Source of the DNA: Thiohalospira sp051746205
GTDB taxonomy: Bacteria; Pseudomonadota; Gammaproteobacteria; Thiohalospirales; Thiohalospiraceae
NCBI GenBank assembly: GCA_051746205.1
Contig: JBNJEU010000019.1
Span: forward strand, 1 to 32,413
DNA: 32,413 nt
Reading direction: 5' to 3'
Made by a program: the position numbers and the translations under genes. The notes below the pieces were generated by a model. It saw nothing but the letters and a program-made list of their open reading frames with translations, searched no databases and was not told where the DNA came from. This document shows positions 26,057-32,413 of the stretch, piece by piece. Position 1 is the stretch's first letter. Every line of letters starts with the position of its first letter.

Positions 26057-29000
26057 GCCATTAGCTCCCTATGCAGCGTCTGCATGCTGTTAACGTCGAA
26101 GGATTCGCCGTGGTGGATGGCGATGGCCGTGGCCTCGGCACCCGCCAGGGTCGTGGAGTAGGTAACCTTGTGCATCAATGCCTCCCGCCGAATCAGGTAG
26201 GAGTCGGCGATCGCCTGCTTGCTGTCGGTGGTGTTGATGATCAGGGCGATGTCGTCGTTCTTGATCATGTCGACGATGTGCGGGCGCCCCTCGGTAACCT
26301 TGTTCACGCGCTCGCAGGGCAACTGCGCCTCTTCCAGCACCTGCGCGGTGCCGCCGGTGGCCACCAGTTCGAAACCGGATTCCACCAGCTTGCGGGCGAC
26401 CGCGACCATCTCGGCCTTGTCCTGGTCGCGCACACTGACGAAGACGCGACCGCCGCGTGGCAGCACCACGCCGGCGCCGAGCTGCGCCTTGGCAAAGGCC
26501 TCGCCGAAGGTGCGGCCGACGCCCATCACCTCGCCGGTGGACTTCATCTCCGGGCCCAGCAGCGGGTCGACATTGCGGAACTTGATGAACGGGAAGACCG
26601 ACTCCTTCACCGCAAAATAATCGGGCACCTTCGGCTCGACAACCCCCTGCTCGCGCAGGCTCTTGCCGGTCATGCAGCGCGCCGCGATGCTCGCCAGCGG
26701 CAGGCCGCTGGCCTTGGCGACGAAGGGCACGGTCCGCGCCGCGCGCGGGTTCACCTCGAGGATGAAGACGCGGTCGCCCTGGACGGCGAACTGGACGTTC
26801 ATCAGGCCGACCACCGACATCCCGCGCGCCAGCTTCACGGTCTCCCGGCGCAATTCATCCTGAAGCATCTTGCCGAGGTGAAAGGGTGGCAGTGAGCAGG
26901 CGGAATCGCCGGAGTGGACCCCGGCCTGCTCGATGTGCTCCATGATACCGCCGATGAGAACCTCCTCACCGTCGCAGACCGCGTCGACATCGACCTCGGT
27001 GGCATCGTCGAGGAAACGGTCCAGCAATACCGGGGCGTCGTTGGAGACCTTGACCGCCTCGCTCATGTAGCGCTGGAGCTCGGTCTTGTTGTAGACGATC
27101 TCCATGCCGCGCCCCCCGAGAACATACGACGGCCGCACCACCAGCGGATAGCCGATCTCGTCGGCCAGCCGCTCCGCCTCCTTGTCGGTGCGCGCGGTGC
27201 GGTTGGGCGGCTGACGCAGGTCGAGGTCGTCCAGCAGGCGCTGGAAGCGCTCGCGGTCCTCGGCCAGGTCGATGGAGTCGGGGCTGGTGCCGATGATCGG
27301 CGCGCCGGCCGCCTCCAGGTCGCGGGCCAGCTTCAGCGGCGTCTGGCCGCCGTACTGGATGATGATCCCGGCGGGCTGCTCCAGGTGGACCAGCTCCAGC
27401 ACATCCTCCAGGGTCAGCGGCTCGAAATAGAGCCGGTCGGAGGTATCGTAGTCGGTGGAGACGGTCTCCGGGTTGCAGTTGACCATGATGGTCTCGTAGG
27501 CGTCTTCCCGACACGCCATCGCCGCATGGACACAGCAGTAATCGAACTCGATGCCCTGACCGATGCGATTCGGCCCCCCACCGAGGACCATGATCTTCTG
27601 GCGATCCGTCGGCTCCGCCTCGCACGCCCGCTCGTAGGAGGAGTAGAGATAGGCGGTGGTGGTGGCGAACTCGGCGGCGCAGGTGTCCACACGTTTGTAG
27701 ACCGGACGCACGCCCAGCTCGTGGCGACGCTTGCGCACCTCCGATTCGCGGACTCCGGTCAACGTCGCCAGACGGCTGTCGGCGAACCCGCGCCGCTTGA
27801 GCTGGAACAGGCGTGCCTCGTCGAGGCCGTCAAAGCCCAGTTCCCGGACCCGCCCCTCCAGCTCGATGATCTCCTGGATCTGCTCGAGAAACCAGGGATC
27901 GATGCCCGTGAGTTCATGTGCTTTCTCCAGGGAGAAGCCGGCGCGAAAGCCATCGGCCAGGTACCCGATCCGACCACTCCCGGGGAAGCGGCATTCGTGG
28001 AGGACCTGTTCCATGCCATCCGGATCGTCGATGTCCACCCGTTCGTTGAGGCCGTCAGCACCGGTCTCCAGGCTGCGTAACGCCTTCTGGAACGACTCCT
28101 GGAAGGTGCGGCCGATGGCCATCGCCTCGCCCACCGAGCGCATCTGGGTATTCAGCCGGTCATCCGCCTGCGGAAACTTCTCGAAAGCGAAGCGCGGGAT
28201 CTTGGTAACCACATAGTCGATGGATGGCTCGAATGACGCCGGAGTCAGGCCACCAGTGATGTCGTTGCCGAGTTCATCGAGGCTGTAGCCCACCGCCAGT
28301 TTCGCCGCCACCTTGGCGATGGGGAAGCCGGTGGCCTTGGAGGCCAGCGCCGAGGAGCGCGAGACGCGCGGATTCATCTCGATGATGGTCATCCGCCCGT
28401 TCTCGGGGTTGAGGGCAAACTGGACGTTGGAGCCCCCGGTGTCGACACCGATCTCGCGAAGCACCGCCAGCGAGGCATCACGCATCACCTGGTACTCCTT
28501 GTCGGTGAGCGTCTGCGCCGGTGCCACCGTGATGGAGTCGCCGGTGTGGACGCCCATGGGGTCGAGGTTCTCGATGGAACAGACGATGATGCAGTTATCC
28601 TTGTGGTCACGGACCACCTCCATCTCGAACTCCTTCCAGCCGAGCACCGACTCCTCGATGAGCAGTTCGTTGGTCGGCGACAGATCGAGCCCGGTTTCGC
28701 AGATCTCGACGAACTCTTCGCGATTGTAGGCGATGCCGCCGCCGGAACCCCCGAGGGTGAACGACGGCCGGATGATCACCGGAAAGCCGATGTCGGCCTG
28801 GACCCGGTGAGCCTCTTCCATGGAGTGGGCCACCTCGGAACGCGGCGACTCGAGACCGATGCGCTCCATCGCCTGGCGGAAGCGGTCGCGGTCTTCGGCC
28901 TTCTCGATCGCATCCACCGAGGCGCCGATGAGGTTCACGCCGTACTGTTCCAGCACGCCGTGGCGACCCAGATCGAGGGCACAGTTCAACGAGGTCTGGC

Positions 29001-29274
29001 CGCCCATGGTCGGCAGCAGGGCATCGGGACGCTCCTTTTCGATGATGCGCGAGACGGTCTGCCACTCGATGGGCTCGATGTAGGTGGCGTCGGCCATCTC
29101 CGGGTCGGTCATGATGGTGGCGGGGTTGGAGTTCACCAGCACCACCCGGTAACCCTCCTCGCGCAGGGCCTTGCAGGCCTGGGCACCGGAGTAATCGAAT
29201 TCACAGGCCTGGCCGATCACGATCGGACCGGCGCCGATGACCAGGATGCTCTTGATGTCGGTACGCTTGGGCAT
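26053..29274 (-). CDS. carB: Carbamoyl phosphate synthase, large subunit
   Basis: CarB makes carbamoyl phosphate from bicarbonate, ammonia delivered by CarA, and two ATP, for arginine and pyrimidine synthesis. The 1073 residues equal the E. coli length. There are two homologous ATP-grasp halves: a carboxyphosphate half (about 1-400, opening ILVIGAGPIVIGQACEFDYSG) and a carbamate half (about 550-935, with VLGGGPNRIGQGIEFDYC). Between them lies an oligomerisation domain. A C-terminal MGS-like allosteric domain follows from about 936 (GGRVFVSVRDQDK), where UMP and ornithine act in E. coli. It starts 17 bp after carA. Confidence 0.98.
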   Translation of the reverse strand: MPKRTDIKSILVIGAGPIVIGQACEFDYSGAQACKALREEGYRVVLVNSNPATIMTDPEMADATYIEPIEWQTVSRIIEKERPDALLPTMGGQTSLNCALDLGRHGVLEQYGVNLIGASVDAIEKAEDRDRFRQAMERIGLESPRSEVAHSMEEAHRVQADIGFPVIIRPSFTLGGSGGGIAYNREEFVEICETGLDLSPTNELLIEESVLGWKEFEMEVVRDHKDNCIIVCSIENLDPMGVHTGDSITVAPAQTLTDKEYQVMRDASLAVLREIGVDTGGSNVQFALNPENGRMTIIEMNPRVSRSSALASKATGFPIAKVAAKLAVGYSLDELGNDITGGLTPASFEPSIDYVVTKIPRFAFEKFPQADDRLNTQMRSVGEAMAIGRTFQESFQKALRSLETGADGLNERVDIDDPDGMEQVLHECRFPGSGRIGYLADGFRAGFSLEKAHELTGIDPWFLEQIQEIIELEGRVRELGFDGLDEARLFQLKRRGFADSRLATLTGVRESEVRKRRHELGVRPVYKRVDTCAAEFATTTAYLYSSYERACEAEPTDRQKIMVLGGGPNRIGQGIEFDYCCVHAAMACREDAYETIMVNCNPETVSTDYDTSDRLYFEPLTLEDVLELVHLEQPAGIIIQYGGQTPLKLARDLEAAGAPIIGTSPDSIDLAEDRERFQRLLDDLDLRQPPNRTARTDKEAERLADEIGYPLVVRPSYVLGGRGMEIVYNKTELQRYMSEAVKVSNDAPVLLDRFLDDATEVDVDAVCDGEEVLIGGIMEHIEQAGVHSGDSACSLPPFHLGKMLQDELRRETVKLARGMSVVGLMNVQFAVQGDRVFILEVNPRAARTVPFVAKASGLPLASIAARCMTGKSLREQGVVEPKVPDYFAVKESVFPFIKFRNVDPLLGPEMKSTGEVMGVGRTFGEAFAKAQLGAGVVLPRGGRVFVSVRDQDKAEMVAVARKLVESGFELVATGGTAQVLEEAQLPCERVNKVTEGRPHIVDMIKNDDIALIINTTDSKQAIADSYLIRREALMHKVTYSTTLAGAEATAIAIHHGESFDVNSMQTLHRELMA

Positions 29275-29291
29275 GGGACTCGGGCCTTCCG

Positions 29292-30437
29292 TCAGTTGGG
29301 ACGCCGGGCGGCGGCCATCAATTCGACAAAATGATCGAACAGGGGCCGCGCGTCATGGGGTCCGGGGCTCGCCTCGGGGTGGCCCTGGAAGCCGAACGCC
29401 GAACAGTCGGTGCGATGGATCCCCTGGAGGGTGTTGTCGAACAGTGAACGGTGAGTCACCCGCAGATTGGCGGGCAGATTGTCATCGTCCAGGGCGAAGC
29501 CGTGGTTCTGGCTGGTGATCATCACCCGGCCGCTGTCAGCATCGCGTACGGGATGGTTGGCGCCGTGGTGGCCGAATTTCATCTTCGCCGTCCGCGCGCC
29601 GCTGGCCAGACCGAGCAGCTGGTGGCCGAGGCAGATCCCGAACAGCGGGATGCCGGCTTCGATGAGCGCACTGATGGCAGCGATGGCGTAGGTGCACGGC
29701 TCCGGGTCGCCGGGGCCGTTGGAGAGCATCACGCCATCGGGATTCATGGCCACCACGTCGGTGGCCGGCGTGGTGGCCGGGACCACCGTCACCCGGCAAC
29801 CGGCATCGACCAGCAGTCGCAGGATATTGCGCTTGATCCCGAAGTCGTAGGCGACCACGTGGTAGTCGAGCGCCGCCTCGGAAGTCTCTTCCGGCATCCC
29901 CCCGGAATGACACCATACCCCCCGGCGCCATTCATAGGGTTCCGCCGTGGTCACCTCACGCGCGAGATCCATCCCGGCCAAACCGGGGAATTCGCGCGCT
30001 GCCGCGATGGCCTCCTCGGCGCGAATGCCCTCGCCCGCCATGAGACAACCCGCCTGCGCACCCTTCTCGCGCAGCACCCGGGTCAATTCACGGGTATCGA
30101 CATCGGCGATGGCCACAGTGCCCTGACGCGTCAGGTAGTCCGGCAACGACTCCGTGGCGCGGTAGTTGCTGTGGCGCCGCGGCAGATCGCGGACGATCAG
30201 GCCGGCAGCCTTGACGCCATCCGACTCGGCATCGCCCTCGTTGGCGCCGACATTGCCGACATGCGAGCAGGTCAGAGTCACGAGCTGCCGAAGGTAGGAA
30301 GGGTCGGTGAGGATCTCCTGATAACCGCTCATGGCAGTATTGAAGACCACCTCGCCGACACTCCGGCCATCGGCGCCAACGGAGACTCCCTCAAAGACAG
30401 TACCGTCCGCCAGGGCCAGTATCGCGGGCTTGTGCAA
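29292..30437 (-). CDS. carA: Carbamoyl phosphate synthase, small subunit (glutaminase)
   Basis: CarA hydrolyses glutamine and channels ammonia to CarB. The 381-residue protein has an N-terminal CarA-specific domain (MHKPAILALADGTVFEG onwards) and a class I glutaminase domain. Its triad Cys269 (LFGICLGHQ), His353 and Glu355 (FQGHPEASPGPHD) sits at the same numbers as in E. coli. The start is a TTG at 30437 with GGGAGG five bases upstream. The open frame to 30506 reads through a hairpin and lacks family similarity. carB follows after 17 bp. Confidence 0.95.
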   Translation of the reverse strand: MHKPAILALADGTVFEGVSVGADGRSVGEVVFNTAMSGYQEILTDPSYLRQLVTLTCSHVGNVGANEGDAESDGVKAAGLIVRDLPRRHSNYRATESLPDYLTRQGTVAIADVDTRELTRVLREKGAQAGCLMAGEGIRAEEAIAAAREFPGLAGMDLAREVTTAEPYEWRRGVWCHSGGMPEETSEAALDYHVVAYDFGIKRNILRLLVDAGCRVTVVPATTPATDVVAMNPDGVMLSNGPGDPEPCTYAIAAISALIEAGIPLFGICLGHQLLGLASGARTAKMKFGHHGANHPVRDADSGRVMITSQNHGFALDDDNLPANLRVTHRSLFDNTLQGIHRTDCSAFGFQGHPEASPGPHDARPLFDHFVELMAAARRPN

Positions 30438-30560
30438 GTCAACCTCCCGGTGCAGACATACTGAGCGGGAAAAGGGGACAGCCCCCTTTTCCCGCTCGCG
30501 GATCAAGGATGGCTACATAGTAATCCACGGCCAACAGCCGGGAAAGGGGGACCCCCTTTT
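30438..30560 (-). promoter_or_regulatory. carA upstream region between dapB and carA
   Basis: This 123-bp gap holds the carA Shine-Dalgarno GGGAGG (30448-30443), the hairpin 30463-30497 and most of the second hairpin. A weak promoter candidate on the minus strand pairs TTTCCC with TACTAT at 17 bp, near 30517-30545; only three and four positions match the consensus. No arginine box was recognised. carAB may instead be read from dapB. Confidence 0.35.
30463..30497. repeat. Perfect 15-bp hairpin upstream of carA (REP-like)
   Basis: GAGCGGGAAAAGGGG (30463-30477) and its exact complement (30483-30497) enclose the loop ACAGC. It begins 15 bp upstream of the carA Shine-Dalgarno. The GGGGACAG motif and A/G-rich arm resemble REP elements that accompany RAYT transposases, from memory. 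It would be transcribed in the carA leader if the promoter lies further upstream. Confidence 0.7.
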
Positions 30561-30566
30561 TCAGCC
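30540..30566. repeat. Second, inverted REP-like hairpin at the dapB 3' end
   Basis: GAAAAAGGGGG and CCCCCTTTCCC (minus strand) form an A/G- and C/T-rich hairpin whose outer part includes the dapB stop codon TGA (30563-30561). It reads like the element at 30463-30497 in opposite orientation, with about 40 bp between them, so the two may form an inverted REP pair. On the plus strand it ends in CCCTTTTTC; on the minus strand it is not followed by a U-tract. Confidence 0.5.
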
Positions 30567-31367
30567 CCCGATGCCGAGGACGTCCCGCATATCGTACAGG
30601 CCGGGGCCACGTCCGGTCAGCCAGCCGGCCGCGCGAACGGCCCCGCCAGCAAAGGTCTGGCGGCTGGAGGCCTTGTGGGTGATCTCCAGGCGCTCGCCGT
30701 CGCCGGCGAACAGCACGGTGTGATCGCCGACCACGTCGCCGCCACGGATGGTCTCGAAGCCAATGGTCCGACGGTCGCGCTCACCGGTGTGACCATGGCG
30801 TCCGTAGACCGCGCACTCGGCCAGATCGCGGCCGAGGGCGTCGGCGACCACCTCGCCCATGCGCAGGGCCGTCCCCGACGGCGCATCGACCTTGTGGCGG
30901 TGGTGGGTCTCGATGATCTCGATGTCCACCGTATCACCCAAGGCGCGGGCGGCCATTTCCAGCAGCTTCAGGCTGAGGTTCACGCCGACGCTCATGTTCG
31001 GCGCGAAGACGATGCCGATGTCGGCGGCGGCGGCCTCGATGGCCCGCCGCCCCGCCTCGTCGAAGCCGGTGGTGCCGATGACCATGGCGCAGCCCGCCCG
31101 TCGACAGGCCGCCAGATGGGCCAGAGTCGCCTCCGGCCGAGTAAAGTCGATGACCACATCGCAGTCCCCGGCCACCTCGTCCAGCTCCCCGACCACGACG
31201 ATCCCCAGCGGGCCGAGACCAGCCAGGAGGCCGACATCGGTGCCGACGACGTCGGCCTCCGGATGGTCCACGGCGGCGGCCAGCTCCACGCCATCGGTCG
31301 CCGTTACCGCCGTGACCAGGGCCCGGCCCATGCGACCACCCGCCCCGAGAATACCTATCTTCGCCAT
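30561..31367 (-). CDS. dapB: 4-hydroxy-tetrahydrodipicolinate reductase
   Basis: DapB reduces hydroxytetrahydrodipicolinate with NAD(P)H in lysine and diaminopimelate synthesis. The 268-residue protein has the dinucleotide loop GILGAGGRMG (5-14), GTTGFDE (98-104), APNMSVGVN (122-130) and the substrate signature ETHHRHKVDAPSGTA (153-167), with His155-His156 and Lys159. The C-terminal half is the mixed alpha/beta tetramer domain. The ATG at 31367 has GGGGCGG upstream. It lies 26 bp after dnaJ and ahead of carA, the usual order. Confidence 0.97.
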   Translation of the reverse strand: MAKIGILGAGGRMGRALVTAVTATDGVELAAAVDHPEADVVGTDVGLLAGLGPLGIVVVGELDEVAGDCDVVIDFTRPEATLAHLAACRRAGCAMVIGTTGFDEAGRRAIEAAAADIGIVFAPNMSVGVNLSLKLLEMAARALGDTVDIEIIETHHRHKVDAPSGTALRMGEVVADALGRDLAECAVYGRHGHTGERDRRTIGFETIRGGDVVGDHTVLFAGDGERLEITHKASSRQTFAGGAVRAAGWLTGRGPGLYDMRDVLGIGG

Positions 31368-31393
31368 AGTCCGCCCCGTCCGAAAAGACCCTT

Positions 31394-32413
31394 TCAGGTC
31401 CGCATGTTATCGAAAAACTTCTTCACCCCGTCCAGCCAGGAGTGGGAACGCGGCTTGTGCTTGCGACCATCGGCCTGGAGCGACTCGTCCAGGGCCTCCA
31501 GCAGTTCCTTCTGCTCCTTGTTCAACTTCACCGGCGTCTCCACCACCACGCGGCAGAGCAGGTCACCGGTATCGCCACCACGCACCGAGGTCACGCCCTT
31601 GCCGCGCAGCCGGAAGGTCTTCCCGCTCTGGGTCTCGGCCGGCACCTTGACAGTGGCCTTGCCGTTCAGCGTCGGCACCTCGATCTCGCCGCCGAGGGCG
31701 GCGGTGACAAAGGAGATCGGCACCTCACACTGCAGATCGTTGCCGTCTCGCTGGAAGATCTCGTGCGGCTTGACCTGGATATGGACGAACAGGTCCCCCG
31801 GCGGGCCACCGTTCTCGCCGGCCTCGCCCTCGCCGGAGAGGCGGATGCGATCGCCGGTATCGACGCCGGCCGGCACTTTCACCGACAGGGTCTTCTCCTC
31901 CTGGACTGTGCCATCGCCGTGGCAGGTGTCACAGGGGTCGCTGATGATCTCGCCGCGACCATGGCAGCGCGGACAGGCCTGCTGCACGGTGAAGAAGCCC
32001 TGCTGCATCCGCACCTGGCCGATGCCGTTACAGGTCGGGCAGCTCTCCGGCTTGCTACCCGGCTTCGCACCACTCCCGTCACAGACCTCGCAGGGCACCG
32101 CGGTGGGGAAGCGGATGCGCGACGTGGTCCCCTGCACCGCCTCCTCGAGGGAGATGGTGAGGTTGTAGCGCAGATCGGCACCGCGGAAGACCTGCCGGCC
32201 TCCCCCGCGACCACCCCCCCCGCCGAAGATGTCGCCGAAGACATCGCCGAAGATGTCGTGGAAGCTGGCACCGCCACCGAAACCACCGGCGCCGCCGCCA
32301 CCCATGCCGCCCTCGACCCCGGCGTGGCCGAACTGGTCGTAGGCGGACCGCTTCTGGGTGTCGCCGAGGACCTCGTACGCCTCGCGGGCCTCGGCGAACT
32401 TCGTCTCGGCCTC
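31394..32413 (-). CDS. dnaJ: Chaperone DnaJ, 5'-truncated by the window edge
   Basis: DnaJ is the Hsp40 co-chaperone that delivers substrates to DnaK and stimulates its ATPase. The 339 visible residues start within the J-domain (EAETKFAEAREAYEVLGDTQKRSAYDQFGH in part); the HPD motif lies outside the window. A Gly/Phe-rich linker follows (GGGGAGGFGGGASF). The zinc region has four CxxCxGxG repeats: CEVCDGSG, CPTCNGIG, CPRCHGRG and CDTCHGDG. The two substrate-binding domains and the C-terminus are complete. The internal Met at 32305 is not the start. It precedes dapB directly. Confidence 0.97.
   Translation of the reverse strand, partial: EAETKFAEAREAYEVLGDTQKRSAYDQFGHAGVEGGMGGGGAGGFGGGASFHDIFGDVFGDIFGGGGGRGGGRQVFRGADLRYNLTISLEEAVQGTTSRIRFPTAVPCEVCDGSGAKPGSKPESCPTCNGIGQVRMQQGFFTVQQACPRCHGRGEIISDPCDTCHGDGTVQEEKTLSVKVPAGVDTGDRIRLSGEGEAGENGGPPGDLFVHIQVKPHEIFQRDGNDLQCEVPISFVTAALGGEIEVPTLNGKATVKVPAETQSGKTFRLRGKGVTSVRGGDTGDLLCRVVVETPVKLNKEQKELLEALDESLQADGRKHKPRSHSWLDGVKKFFDNMRT

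Noticed and set aside
29451..30464. Long plus-strand frame opposite carA
   Set aside because: Antisense shadow of carA, whose catalytic residues are all in place on the other strand.
31376..31396. Small hairpin GACC/GGTC followed by TTTT at the dnaJ stop
   Set aside because: The stem has only about four base pairs and overlaps the stop codon, so it is too weak to call a terminator between dnaJ and dapB.

Overview
This window is a chromosomal housekeeping segment from a GC-rich gammaproteobacterium. The gene order dnaJ-dapB-carA-carB-greA / yhbY / rlmE-ftsH-folP-glmM-tpiA-secG-nuoA..N, tRNA-fMet, rimP-nusA is the classical gammaproteobacterial backbone. GreA, CarA and CarB can be read almost residue for residue against their E. 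coli counterparts. Separate nuoC and nuoD, a NuoG without N7-cluster ligands, and a DUF2818-type gene after nuoN argue against the enterobacteria. They suit a Chromatiales/Ectothiorhodospiraceae-like lineage, but that placement is inference. No phage, CRISPR array, insertion sequence or biosynthetic cluster was seen.

Layout, left to right. Positions 1-593 hold the 5' end of nusA and rimP, both on the minus strand. Positions 594-871 are a divergent regulatory region: a strong minus-strand promoter, a leader of about 170 nt with two tandem terminator-like hairpins ahead of rimP, and a plus-strand promoter for lemA. Positions 872-3466 hold a plus-strand pair, lemA and a large M48 membrane metallopeptidase, which sits between the initiator tRNA gene and rimP. 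A perfect bidirectional terminator (3467-3500) separates this pair from the solitary tRNA-fMet gene (3507-3583, minus), which has its own promoter. Positions 3645-18482 are a complete 13-gene nuo operon (nuoA to nuoN, minus strand) followed by a DUF2818-type membrane protein gene, with a sigma70-like promoter near 18563-18591.

Positions 18676-24120 carry secG, tpiA, glmM, folP and ftsH, all minus. Next come rlmE and a small two-helix membrane protein gene, divergent from yhbY (plus). A 114-bp palindromic, MITE-like repeat fills the convergent gap between yhbY and greA. Then follow greA, carB, carA, dapB and a 5'-truncated dnaJ, all minus, with a pair of inverted REP-like hairpins between carA and dapB.

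Functionally the window links respiratory complex I, protein quality control and export (DnaJ, FtsH, SecG, LemA/M48), rRNA and ribosome maturation (RimP, YhbY, RlmE), transcription elongation (NusA, GreA), carbamoyl phosphate and lysine/peptidoglycan precursor supply (CarAB, DapB), cell-wall amino-sugar supply (GlmM), folate (FolP) and glycolysis (TpiA). No clearly new system was recognised. The most unusual parts are the lemA-M48 insertion with its shared promoter region, the rimP attenuator-like leader, a U1.U72 initiator tRNA, and several strong intergenic palindromes. Start codons were re-chosen where a Shine-Dalgarno site and family length disagreed with the longest open frame: lemA, nuoE, nuoL and rlmE use GTG, and ftsH and carA use TTG.
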